From NCBI GenBank assembly GCA_963724065.1, contig CAVRTB010000002.1, positions 446,949 through 510,948 of the forward strand: DNA of 64,000 nucleotides. The letters run 5' to 3'. Position numbers and translations under genes: made by a program. The first letter of the stretch is position 1. Each line of letters opens with the position of its first letter. A model generated the notes under the pieces. It had not been told where the DNA came from. It worked only from the letters and a program-made list of their open reading frames with translations, and made no database searches. Positions 35,087 to 44,984 of the stretch are shown here, piece after piece. This stretch comes from DASRIA01 sp963724065 (GTDB taxonomy: Bacteria > Actinomycetota > Thermoleophilia > Solirubrobacterales > JBBDJG01).

Positions 35087-35900
35087 CGGATGATCGGCAC
35101 GCATTTCCATCCCGACCATATCGGGCTCGCCGGCTGGATGTGCGACCATCACGCCGCGCCGCTATGGATGACGCGCGGCGAGTGGCTGACCGCGCAGATG
35201 CTGGTCGCCGACGCGCGGGCCGAAACGCCCGCGCGAGGTCAGCGACTATCGCCACGCCGCGGGCTGGTCGGCCGAGCAGATCGAGATCGCGGCGCAGCAT
35301 GGCTGGGCCAATTTCGGGCGGATCGTGCGGCCGATGCCGATGTCGTACCGCCGGATGATCGACGGCGAGACGATCGAGATCGGCGGGCGCGGCTGGCGCG
35401 TGATCGTCGGGTCGGGGCACAGCCCGGAACATGCCTGCCTGCTCGACGAGGCGCGCGGGCGTGTTCATCGCGGGCGACCAGGTGTTGCCGCGGATCAGCC
35501 CCAACGTGTCGGTCGGGATCACCGAGCCGGAGGCCGACGCGCTGGGCGAATGGTTCGCCTCGATCGCCAAGCTGAAGCGCGAGGTGCCGCGCCGACGTGC
35601 TGACGCTGCCCGGGCATGGCGACCCGTTCACCGGGCTGCACACGCGGCTCGACGCGATGGACCGCGAGCATCGCGAACGGCTCGACGAGCTCGAAGCGTT
35701 CGTCGCGGCCGAACCGCGCCGCGTCGTCGATTGCTTCGGCCGCCTGTTCCGCCGCGCGATCGGGCAGGACATGCTCGGCATGGCGACCGGCGAGGCGATG
35801 GCGCATTTGCGGCGGCTAGAGGTCGAGGGCCGCGCGGTGCGCGAGACGGGCGAGGATGGCGTTTGGCGGTGGCGGGGCGGCTCTAGACTAGGTTTCGATT
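35087..35900 (+). pseudogene. MBL-fold metallo-hydrolase, 5' truncated and frameshifted
   Basis: Begins at the metal motif (GTHFHPDHIGLAGWMC) without its N-terminal strands. It continues over several frames: WMTRGEWLTAQML, MSYRRMIDGETIEIGGRGW with VGSGHSPEHACLL, VFIAGDQVLPRISPNVSVG, and LPGHGDPFTGLHTRLDAM to a C-terminal GQDMLGMATGEAMAHL region. Frameshifts lie near 35,240, 35,455 and 35,590. The order of motifs is that of an MBL hydrolase with a winged C-terminal part. The cleanest explanation is a fragment of a complete gene joined artificially to DUF1194. Confidence 0.65.
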
Positions 35901-35925
35901 CTAGAATCGCCGGGGGGCGACTCGC

Positions 35926-36818
35926 ATGGGAGAGACACCGATGTGCGACGAACAGACCGCCGACGATAACGACCGCTTCCTCGCCAGCGTGCATCCCTCG
36001 CGGCGGCAGTTCGGGACGCTGGCGGGCGTCGCCGGGCTGATGGCGATGATGCCGGTCCCGGCCAACGCCGCGACGATCAAGGGGCGCGACGTTGCGATCA
36101 AGACCGCCGACGGCACTTGCGACGCCTATTTCGTCGCGCCGGCCGACGGGCAAGCATCCCGGCGTGCTGATCTGGCCCGACATCATGGGGCTGCGCCCCG
36201 CGTTCCGGCAGATGGCCGACCGGCTGGCGCAGTCGGGCTATGCCGTGCTGGTGGTCAATCAATTCTACCGCTCGATCAAATCGCCGTTCCTCACCACCGG
36301 CGAGTCGTTCGACCAGCCCGCGGTGCGCGCGCGGATCATGCCGTGGACCAAGCTGCTGAGCGCCGACAGGACGTTGCGCGACGCGACTGCGCTTCACGAC
36401 GTGCTCGATAAGCAGAAGGAGGTCGACACCAAGCGCGGGCATGGCGACGACCGGCTATTGCATGGGCGGGCCGATGGTGTTCCGCACCGCCGACCGTGCG
36501 TCGCGGGCGGGTGCGCGCGGGGGCGACCTTCCACGGCGGCGGCCTGGTCGGCGACAAGCCCGACAGCCCGCAACAAGCTGATCCCACAGATGAAGGCGAG
36601 CTACCTGATCGCGATCGCCGAGAACGACGATGCGCGCGCGCCGGGCGACAAGGACGTGCTCAAGGCCGCGTTCGCCGCCGCCAAGCTGCCCGCCGAGATC
36701 GAGGTCTATGCGGGCACGATGCACGGCTGGTGCCCGCCCGACAGCCGGGTCTACAACGCCGCGCAGGCGGAGAAGGCGTGGGCGCCGGATGCTCGCGCTG
36801 TTCCAAAAGGCGCTCTGA
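35926..36818 (+). pseudogene. Dienelactone-hydrolase-family protein, frameshifted
   Basis: A secreted alpha/beta-hydrolase of about 290 residues. N-terminus: SRRQFGTLAGVAGLMAMM, a Tat-like leader. Then GVLIWPDIMGLRPAFRQMADRLA, the nucleophile region GYCMGGPMVF (cysteine, as in dienelactone hydrolase), aspartate in AENDDARAPGD, histidine in GTMHGWCPPD. The frame changes near 36,150, 36,435, 36,500 and 36,570, and the end (LALFQKAL) is in a further frame. All motifs are present, so sequence error is likely rather than decay. Confidence 0.72.
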
Positions 36819-36900
36819 CTCAACGTGTTAGCATCGCGGCGTTGATTGCGCTTGCATTGTTGGATTAAGTTTGTTCCCTATTTGTTCAGGAGAGAGATCA

Positions 36901-37524
36901 TGAGCGACCTGATCCTTTACACCAATCCGCAATCGCGCGGCCGGATCGTGCGCTGGGCGCTGGAGGAAGTCGGCGCGGACTATGAGGTCCGCGTGATGAA
37001 CTATGCCGACAGCATGAAGGCGGACGACTATCTCGCGGTCAATCCGATGGGCAAGGTTCCGGCGATCGAGCACAAGGGCAAGGTCGTGACCGAATGCGCG
37101 GCGATCTGCGCGTATCTGGGCGATGCGTTTCCCGATGCCGGCCTCGCGCCCGCGCCCGCCGACCGCGCCGATTATTACCGCTGGCTGTTCTTCGCCGCGG
37201 GGCCGGTCGAGGCGGCGGTGACCAACAACAATGCGGGGTTCATTCCGTCGGCGGATCAGGGCCGGATGTTCGGATACGGCAGCTACGATCAGGCGATCGA
37301 CGTGCTCGAACAAGCGGTGTCGCGCAACGACTACATCGCCGGCGACGCGTTCACGATGGCCGACGTCTATGTCGGCAGCCAGGTGATCTGGGGCACGCAG
37401 TTCGGGACGATCCCGAAGCGCGACGCCTTCGCGGCCTATGCCGAGCGGTTGACAGGCGCGTGACGCCTACAAGCGCGGCAACGAACTCGACGACCAGTTG
37501 CAGGCGACCAACCAGATCGCGTGA
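36901..37524 (+). CDS. Glutathione S-transferase, one frameshift near the end
   Basis: A GST of about 207 residues. Thioredoxin-like N-domain: LILYTNPQSRGRIVRWALEE, with NPMGKVPAIE cis-proline loop and ECAAICAYL; helical C-domain with DYIAGDAFTMADVYVGS. The frame ends at 37461, but reading on in another frame gives RDAYKRGNELDDQLQATNQIA and a stop at 37522-37524, the normal family tail. The start ATG 36901 has GGAGAGAG upstream. Cytoplasmic glutathione conjugation or isomerisation; substrate unknown. Confidence 0.85.
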
Positions 37525-37542
37525 GCGGAGCCGGGAGGGGGC

Positions 37543-38290
37543 ATGGGATTCTACAAGGACGATGCGACGCTGAAGGCCGCGGCGCTGGCGCCGAAGAAAG
37601 CCGATCAAGGCCTTGCCGCCGGCGGGCACGACGCTGGGCAGCGTCGCGCGCAGCTACAATGCGATCGGCGGGTTGGTCGACCGGCTGGGCGCGGTGACGG
37701 GGATCGAGACGATTGCCGCGCTGGCGGTGTGGATGGTCGAAAGCGGCGGGCGGCCGTTCACTCCGGGCAAGCCGGTGATGCGGTTCGAGAACCATGTGTT
37801 CTGGGATCGCTGGGGGTGTGACCATCGTGTGACCTTCGACGCGCATTTCGTGTTCGGCGGGCACGGCGCCGGCGGCAAGCGCTGGGAAAACCACAAGTGG
37901 CGCGAGAAGGCCGGGGACGCCTGGGCGAGCTTCCACGGCGACCAGGCCAAGGAATACGACACCTATCATTTCGCCCGGACGCTGTCGGGGGTCGAGCTCG
38001 CCGCGCAATCGGCGAGTTGGGGCGGGACGCAGGTGATGGGGTTCAACCATGCGCTGATCGGCTATGCCTCGGCGTTCGACATGGTCAACGCGTTCGCCCG
38101 CGACTTGCGCTGGCAAGTGCTGGGGTTCTTCGACTTCTGCCGCTCGGCGGGGCTGGTCGACGAGATCAAGGCGCACGACTGGGTCAAGTTCGGCGACGGC
38201 TATAACGGCGCGGGCGGCGGCGCGGCCTATGGGCCGAAGCTCAAGGCGATCTACGATCTGAAGAAGGCGTTCGACGCGCTGCCGCGCTGA
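37543..38290 (+). pseudogene. N-acetylmuramidase (DUF3380), frameshifted near the start
   Basis: A peptidoglycan-muramidase-type protein of about 245 residues. The first 23 residues (MGFYKDDATLKAAALAPKK) are in one frame, then the remainder from about 37,610 in another (GTTLGSVARSYNAIGGLVDRL to DLKKAFDALPR). The DUF3380 core is visible: AVWMVESGGRPF with the likely catalytic glutamate, RFENHVFWDRW, ASWGGTQVMGFNH and the FGDGYNG segment. No signal peptide. Possibly phage-derived or for cell-wall turnover. Confidence 0.78.
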
Positions 38291-38301
38291 GCTTGCGAGC
38301 G

Positions 38302-38563
38302 TCAGCCGCGATTCATCCTGATCACAGGGAATGTCGCGATACGTGTGATCGCTTGCGTGCGCGACTGTCGCGCCGATCCGCGTTCGGCCGGATGGCGTCC
38401 GAATAGCGGTAGCGCGTCCGGCAAATCCGCCATCACCGCGTCGCGTTCGGCCGGCGTCATGCTCGTCCAGCGCGCGATCTCGTCGATGTGCGGCGGCAGC
38501 CCTCGCAATGCCGGTCCTTGCCGATCGGCAGATGTTGACGCACGGGCTGGCGATCGCCTGCAC
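38302..38563 (-). pseudogene. DUF1289 small zinc-type protein, frameshifted
   Basis: A small protein of about 85 residues, of the DUF1289 family, with four conserved cysteines: SPCVNIC, then RHCEGC in an adjoining frame, then DEIARWTSMTPAERDAV and a basic tail. At least two frameshifts fall between 38,480 and 38,540. A GTG at 38563 (VQAIASPC) is a possible start. It lies just downstream of the DEAD helicase on the same strand. The family is of unknown role, often a metal-binding accessory protein. Confidence 0.65.
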
Positions 38564-38604
38564 CGGGACGATGCTGATGAAATCGGGCAGCGACACGCGC
38601 GAAA

Positions 38605-40040
<1,436 letters not shown>

Positions 40041-40140
40041 GTGAATTCCGGAAAAAAATGGGCGCGCGCAGGTGCACCGCGCACAGCGTCAGCGCGCTTG
40101 CCGATCAGGGCCGAATTGTCAAGGTTTGCGCGTTGTTTGC

Positions 40141-40162
40141 AGATGCGCAGAAGGGCGCATCT
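40141..40162. other. Small hairpin upstream of DEAD helicase
   Basis: AGATGCGC (40141-40148) pairs perfectly with GCGCATCT (40155-40162), leaving a 6-base loop, about 100 bases upstream of the helicase start. No thymine run follows, so it is not an obvious terminator. Confidence 0.5.
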
Positions 40163-40171
40163 GACGCGGTG

Positions 40172-40241
40172 CCGGCCCGCTCCCCCACCCGACCGCCCGG
40201 TCATTGTACCCTATGGGCGGTAGGGTGGGGGAGCGGGCCGG
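40172..40241. repeat. 27-base near-perfect inverted repeat (hairpin)
   Basis: The arms at 40172-40198 and 40215-40241 are 27 bases each with one mismatch, separated by 16 bases. The outer part is GC-rich (CCGGCCCGCTCCCCC). It sits between the helicase start and the stop of the next minus-strand gene, so it may be a terminator for that gene or a REP-like element. It would form a very stable stem. Confidence 0.88.
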
Positions 40242-40247
40242 TACCGC

Positions 40248-40737
40248 CTATCGGCGTGAGACGATCAAATCAGGCCGTTTGGCGGGCTTGGCGACGAGCC
40301 GCTTGAACTTGCCGATCGAGCAGCTGTCGCCCGACCGCGTGCGGATCGTGTCGCGCCGCGCGCAGACCTGACCGTCGGCCGCGGTCTTCAGATAGAAACC
40401 GCCATAATAGCCGAGCGCCTGCGCAATCGTCGTCGAGCTGTGCGCGCATCCGCGCGCCGCCCTTCAGCACCAGGTCGACGCTGTCGGTGCCGTTGACGAT
40501 CGCGCCGGCGAGCTGGTTGGCGCGACGCATTTCGGGCCGTCCTTTTCGACCCAGCGCACCGCACAGCGGCGCACGGCGCGGCAGAGGCGCGACGCGGTTC
40601 GACCCGGACCACGACTCGTCCGGTGATCGACACCTGGCCCTACTGTCGGGCTGTGCGAACGCCGCGGCCGGCACCGGTGTGCTCGCGGCGGCGGCGGAGG
40701 CGAGCAGGATCGCGAGGGGGAGGGACGGGTGCGGCAT
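40248..40737 (-). pseudogene. Secreted hypothetical protein of sphingomonad type, frameshifted
   Basis: A protein of about 160 residues with signal peptide (HPSLPLAILLASAAAASTPV). Its body, in three frames, reads RWVEKDGPKC, then RRANQLAGAIVNGTDSVDLVLKGGARMRAQL, then DTIRTRSGDSCSIGKFKRLV and a basic end. The pairing of cysteines in RHDT-C-x-I-G-K is a common pattern in small periplasmic sphingomonad proteins of unknown function. It ends at TAG 40248-40250, right next to the long hairpin. I do not know a function. Confidence 0.55.
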
Positions 40738-40818
40738 CGAAGCGCGCCTTGGTAAGCCCGAATGTTGAACGGTCGAATGAATTGGCCGTGGCGGCGCGCC
40801 ATGCTAGCCGCTGCCGGC

Positions 40819-42266
40819 ATGACGCCCGCCCAGACCGCGCTGATCGACGCCGTCCGCGCCCAATCGGGCGACAAGGCGGTGATCACCGATGCCAACGACA
40901 TCGCGCCGTGGCTGACCGACTGGCGCGGGCGGTTTCATGGCGCGGCGCCGCAATTCTCGCGCCCGACACCGCCGACGGTGTGCAGTTCGCGGTCGGGCGC
41001 GCGCACGAACTCGGCGTCGCGCTGGTGCCGCAGGGCGGCAATACCTCGATGGTCGGCGGCGCGACCCCGCCCGCCGACGGATCGGCGCTGATCCTGTCGC
41101 TCGGCGGATGAACCGGATCCGCTCGATCGACGCTGCAAGCCGGGCTGGCGGTCGCCGAGGCGGGTGTGATCCTCGCCAATCTGCACGAGGCGGCGGAGGC
41201 GCAAGGCGATGCGCTTTCCGTTGACGCTCGGCGCGCGCGGGAGTGCGACGATCGGCGGGCTGGTCTCGACCAATGCCGGGGGCACGCAAGTGCTGCGGTT
41301 CGGGACGATGCGGTCGCTGGTCGCGGGGGTCGAGGCGGTACTGCCCGACGGATCGCGCCACGACGGGCTCGCGGCGCTCAAGAAGGACAATCGCGGCTAC
41401 GACCTCGATCATCTGCTGGTCGGGGCGGAGGGGACGCTGGGCGTCATTACCGCCGCGACGCTGCGGCTGGTGCCGGCGGCTGCCGACCGCGCGACCGGCT
41501 GGCTCGGCGTCGAATCGCCCGCCGTCGCGCTCAAGCTGCTGCGCGCGATGGAACGCCGCTCGGGCAGCGCGATCGAAAGTTTCGAGCTCGTCCCCAAGCT
41601 CGCGCTCGATCTGGTGCTCAAGCATATTCCGGGCACGCGCCCGCCGCTCGCGGGTCAGCATCCGTGGCTCGTGCTGGTCGATTACGTCGCGACGGCGCCG
41701 GACAGCGCGAAGCCCGCGCTCGAACGATTGATGCAGGCCGCGCTCGAAGACGGGCTTGGCGCAGGATGCGGTGGTCGCGGCCAACGAAGCGCAGGCCGAA
41801 GCGTTCTGGCGGCTGCGCGATTCGATCTCGGAGGCCGAGCGCGCCGAAGGGCCGACGATGGCGCACGACATTTCGGTCCCGGTCGATGCGATGCCCGCCT
41901 TCATGGAGAGCGCGTCGGCGCAGGTCGAGGCGAGCGTTTCCCGGCGTGCATTGCAGCGCGTTCGGGCATCTCGGCGACGGCAATGTCCATTTCCACGTCA
42001 ACGCGCCTGCCGGGGCCGACGGCGAGCGCTGGCGCACCGAAGTCGGCGAGGCGGCAAGCCACATGGTCTATGACCTGGTCGTCGCGGCGGGCGGCTCGAT
42101 CTCCGCCGAGCACGGCATCGGCCAGATGAAGCGGGGCGAACTCGAACGCCTGTCGCCGCCCGCGCGCATGGCGGCGCTGCGTGCGATCAAGCGTGCGTTC
42201 GATCCGCACGAGCTGATGAACCCCGGCAAGCTCGTCACACTTGCACCCGCGCGCGCCAGTCCATAA
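40819..42266 (+). pseudogene. FAD-binding (GlcD/D-lactate-dehydrogenase-like) oxidase, multiple frameshifts
   Basis: A flavoprotein of about 480 residues. N-terminus TPAQTALIDAVRAQSGDKAV; PCMH-type FAD domain: LVPQGGNTSMVGGATPP then (new frame) FPLTLGARGSATIGGLVSTNAGG, VGAEGTLGVITAATL; C-terminal domain FWRLRDSISEAERAEG, CSAFGHLGDGNVHFHV and AEHGIGQMKRGELE. About five frameshifts between 40,950 and 41,950. All family motifs are present, including H-G-D-G-N-x-H. It oxidises a 2-hydroxy acid such as D-2-hydroxyglutarate or D-lactate, by family. Confidence 0.78.
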
Positions 42267-42326
42267 GGCGCTCGCCAATTGGCGGCGGCGCCGCCCGCGC
42301 TCACGAGATTCGATGGAGTTAAGGTA

Positions 42327-43103
42327 ATGGCCAGCGCGCCGCAGTCGCTTCCCCTGTTCTACAACACGCTCGAGCCGCTTTCGAGCGAGGCCCATGCCAA
42401 GTTCAAGGTCCGTCCCGCCGAGGGCGCGGATTTCCTGATCAACCAGCATGCGATCCCGCTGACGGTCGACGAATTCCCGCTGGTCCAGCGCCAGATGCCG
42501 ATCATCTTCTCGCAGGGCGACGATTCGGTGCCGCTCGCGCTGATGGGGCTGAACGAGGGCATCAACGTCTTCATCGACGAGAAGGGTCAGCTGCGCGACC
42601 CCTACACCTATGTCCCGGCCTATATCCGCCGCTATCCCTATCTGCTCGCCAAGCTGAGCCCCGAAGCCGAGGAGCTGACGCTGTGCTTCGACCCGACCTC
42701 GCCGACGATCGGCGATTTCGAGGAAGGCGAGCCGCTGTTCGAGAATGGCGAGGCGACCCCGATCGTCAAGAACATCCTCGATTTCAGCCAGCAGTTCGAG
42801 GAAGCCGGCGCGCGCACCGGCGCGTTCATGAACGAGATCAAGGAACTCGATCTGCTGATGGACGGCGAAGTGTCGATCCAGCCCGAGGGCGCCGAAAAGC
42901 CGTTCATCTATTCGGGCTTCAAGATGATCAACGAGGAAAAGCTGATCGCGCTGCGCGGCGACCAGCTGCGCAAGATCGTCCAGTCGGGGCTGCTCCCGCT
43001 GATCTACGCGCACCTGTTCTCGTTGTCGGTGATGCGCGAGATCTTCGCGCGCCAGGTGCAGCTCGGGCTGATGCCGGCGCCGCAGCTCGAACCTCAGGCC
43101 TAA
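42327..43103 (+). CDS. SapC-family protein
   Basis: A 258-residue soluble protein of the SapC family, found beside surface-layer or peptidoglycan genes in alphaproteobacteria; function unsettled. Visible features: PLFYNTLEPLSSEAHAKFKV, LAKLSPEAEELTLCFDP, FEEGEPLFENGEATPIV and the C-terminal LPLIYAHLFSLSVMREIFARQ. ATG 42327 has GGAGTTAAGG upstream. The gene is intact, unlike most neighbours. A hairpin and a terminator follow. Confidence 0.87.
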   Translation: MASAPQSLPLFYNTLEPLSSEAHAKFKVRPAEGADFLINQHAIPLTVDEFPLVQRQMPIIFSQGDDSVPLALMGLNEGINVFIDEKGQLRDPYTYVPAYIRRYPYLLAKLSPEAEELTLCFDPTSPTIGDFEEGEPLFENGEATPIVKNILDFSQQFEEAGARTGAFMNEIKELDLLMDGEVSIQPEGAEKPFIYSGFKMINEEKLIALRGDQLRKIVQSGLLPLIYAHLFSLSVMREIFARQVQLGLMPAPQLEPQA

Positions 43104-43115
43104 CGCTCAACCCGT

Positions 43116-43150
43116 CTTTTGCGAGCGTAGCGAAGCTGCGCTCGCAAAAG
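43116..43150. repeat. 12-base perfect inverted repeat after SapC
   Basis: CTTTTGCGAGCG (43116-43127) pairs exactly with CGCTCGCAAAAG (43139-43150) around an 11-base loop. It lies 13 bases after the SapC stop and may work as a transcription stop or mRNA-stabilising stem. Confidence 0.7.
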
Positions 43151-43208
43151 CGGCTTGGGTGGCCGCCCGCACTTGAAACCAAACGACCCGCTTCTTAGTT
43201 AATACTTT

Positions 43209-43313
43209 GCACGGCTTCGTGTTCCCCCCTTTCGCGGGTCGTGCGGCGCATCTTCGGATGCGCCTCCTCCCTGAACCTAGGCCGCCTCGGGTAATTGCCC
43301 GGGGCGGTTTTTT
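43209..43313 (+). ncRNA. Candidate suhB/alpha-r8-type small RNA
   Basis: A structured stretch of about 105 bases between convergent genes. First stem: GCACG (43209-43213) with CGTGC (43240-43244). Second: GGCGCATC (43245-43252), TTCG loop, GATGCGCC (43257-43264), a perfect 8-bp stem with a stable tetraloop. Then an exposed CCTCCTCCC (43263-43271), complementary to ribosome-binding sites. Last: an intrinsic terminator at 43282-43313. This order is like alphaproteobacterial anti-Shine-Dalgarno sRNAs. The assignment to suhB is from memory of its layout, not a search. Confidence 0.55.
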
Positions 43314-44171
43314 ATTCGGCGCAGCGTATTCGGCCGCGCCAGTTCGCCACCGAGCAATTCGTCGGCCGCGGCGTCGAACAGGCGGCGGAGCAATGCCGCG
43401 GTCGCGCTCAGTCCCTTGCCCGGGGCGTTGAACCCCGCATCGAGGTAGAGCGTGCGGTCGATTTCGACCTGGATCGCGTGAATGCCGCCATGCGGGCGGC
43501 CGTGCCGGCCCAGGATATGCCCGCCAGGATAGGGCGTGTTGAGCGCTGCGGCGTGCCCCGCGGCGGCGACCTCCGCCTCCAGCCGATGCACCAATCGCCC
43601 GCCCGCGCTGCGCCCGAAGCGGTCGCCGAGCACGACGCGCGCCGATGAGCGGGCCGGGCAGCGGCGGCATCGAGTGCAGGTCGATCAGCAACGCCGCGCC
43701 GAACCGGTCGCGCGCCGCGGCCAGCGCTTCGGCCAGCGCGGCGTGATACGGGCGGTGATCCTCGACGATGCGCGCGCGCACCTCTTCGTCGGCCAGGCGG
43801 CGCCGCCATAAGGTCACGCCCGGCGCGGCACGGCGCGGGATCAGGCCCAGCCCGCTGCGCAGCTTGGTCGCGGCCGCGCCCGCCGGGATCGGTCGCGCGC
43901 CGTCGTCGATCAGCGGGTCGCGCTCGTCCTCGGCGCGGTTGAGGTCGATCCAGGCGCGCGCGCGGCGCTGGACGAACAACGTCTCGTCGCCGCGCGCCGC
44001 GAGCGCCAGCGTGTCGGCATGGCGATCCTCGAGCGCGAGCATCGACGCGACCGGCACCGCGGCGGCGGCGCGCAACTGCAGCGGATAATCGCGCCCCGCA
44101 TGCGGCACCGACACGACCACCGGGCTCAGCGGCGGGATCGGTCCGAAGCGGTCGAAGGAGGGAGCGGCCAT
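43277..44171 (-). pseudogene. N-formylglutamate amidohydrolase-family protein, one frameshift
   Basis: A zinc-type peptidase of about 295 residues. N-terminal part: PVVVSVPHAGRDYP, ALEDRHADTLA, ARAWIDLNRAEDERDPL, ATKLRSGLGLIPR, LLIDLHSMPPLPG. From about 43,640 a frame change gives DRFGRSAGGRLVHRLEA, ALNTPYPGGHILGRHG and IHAIQVEIDRTLYLD. Both halves are needed for the family, so the break is probably an error. It normally hydrolyses N-formylglutamate in histidine breakdown or acts on related formyl/acyl amino acids. Divergent from CpdR. Confidence 0.82.
43282..43313 (+). terminator. Rho-independent terminator (end of candidate sRNA)
   Basis: CCGCCTCGGG (43282-43291) pairs with CCCGGGGCGG (43298-43307), 6-base loop, one mismatch, followed by six thymines (43308-43313). 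It reads in the plus direction and also overlaps the 3' end of the opposing amidohydrolase gene. Confidence 0.85.
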
Positions 44172-44279
44172 GCCGCCACTTTATGCGCCGCAACGGGACG
44201 CGGCAATCATTGGCGAACGCTGGAATTTCTTAAGTCCTTGGCGCATAAAATGGCGCAGACCACACAAAGCGGGACGGCG

Positions 44280-44657
44280 ATGATCAGGATTCTCTTGGCC
44301 GAAGACGATTCGGTGATGCGCGAATATCTCACGCGCGCGCTCGAACGCTCGGGCTATGCCGTGACCGCGGTCGACCGCGGCACCGCCGCGCTGCCGCTGA
44401 TCGAGACCGAGCATTTCGACTTGCTGCTGACCGATATCGTCATGCCCGAAATGGACGGGATCGAGCTGGCGCAGAAGGTCGCCGAGATGGCGCCCGACAT
44501 GCGCGTGATGTTCATCACCGGCTTCGCCGCGGTGACGCTGCGCGCGGGCAAGCAGATGCCGCAGGCGCGCGTGCTGTCCAAGCCGTTCCACCTGCGCGAC
44601 CTGGTGCTGGAGGTCGATCGCCTGTTCGAGACCGAAAGCGCGAGCGGGGGGTTGTAG
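44280..44657 (+). CDS. cpdR: CpdR-like single-domain response regulator
   Basis: A 125-residue receiver domain without an output domain. Phospho-acceptor is D52 in LLLTDIVMPEMDG; acidic pocket AEDD (E8, D9, D10); Thr in MFITGFAA; Lys in VLSKPFHLRDLV. The SKPFHLRDLVLEVDRLF ending is characteristic of CpdR, which in Caulobacter recruits ClpXP to destroy cell-cycle proteins when unphosphorylated. ATG 44280 gives the normal MIRILLAEDD start; an ATG 10 codons upstream (44250) is also possible. Confidence 0.85.
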   Translation: MIRILLAEDDSVMREYLTRALERSGYAVTAVDRGTAALPLIETEHFDLLLTDIVMPEMDGIELAQKVAEMAPDMRVMFITGFAAVTLRAGKQMPQARVLSKPFHLRDLVLEVDRLFETESASGGL

Positions 44658-44692
44658 CTGCCCGCACCCTTCGCTAGAGGCCGCTTCCTCGT

Positions 44693-44767
44693 GGGCGTAT
44701 AGCTCAGTGGTAGAGCACTGTGTTGACATCGCAGGGGTCCCAAGTTCAATCCTTGGTACGCCCACCA
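44693..44767 (+). tRNA. tRNA-Val(GAC)
   Basis: Acceptor arms GGGCGTA (44693-44699) and TACGCCC (44757-44763) pair perfectly, followed by A and an encoded CCA (44765-44767). D-arm AGCTCAGTGGTAGAGC, anticodon arm CTGTG-TTGACAT-CGCAG with anticodon GAC (valine), and T-arm CCAAGTTCAATCCTTGG. The 3' end is the likely attachment site for the integrase directly downstream. Confidence 0.95.
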
Positions 44768-44773
44768 TAGAAA

Positions 44774-44808
44774 GCCGTGGAAACTCAATGAGTTACCGCG
44801 GCTTTTTT
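44774..44808 (+). terminator. Rho-independent terminator of tRNA-Val
   Basis: GCCGTGGAAACTC (44774-44786) pairs with GAGTTACCGCGGC (44790-44802), mostly complementary over 13 bases, then six thymines (44803-44808). It is only seven bases from the tRNA 3' end. Confidence 0.9.
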
Positions 44809-44841
44809 GTGCCCGGCTTCGCCGGTAATCGGCGGCCTGAT

Positions 44842-44916
44842 TGGGCACAGAGTGGGCACGGAATGCCCCTTTTTGCCAGTTCCGTTGGGCACCCAGTGGG
44901 CACGGGGTGGGCACGG
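44842..44916. repeat. Cluster of GTGGGCAC direct repeats upstream of integrase
   Basis: Between the tRNA and integrase lie five close copies of a GTGGGCAC(GG) unit (TTGGGCAC, GTGGGCACGG twice, TTGGGCAC, GTGGGCACGG). They are spaced unevenly over about 75 bases and may be arm-type binding sites of the recombinase next to its attachment site. Confidence 0.55.
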
Positions 44917-44984
44917 CGCGCCCTTACGGTCGCAACATGCATCAGTCTGGGGCGTGTGTTGTCTCCTGGCGGGGGAGCAGTGAT

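Noticed and set aside
34616..35575. A novel DUF1194-MBL fusion protein
   Set aside because: Both halves lack their other ends and lie next to the chimeric join, so an artefact is much more likely.
44842..44916. CRISPR-like direct repeats
   Set aside because: Units are only about 8-10 bases and too close for spacers; better as integrase binding sites.
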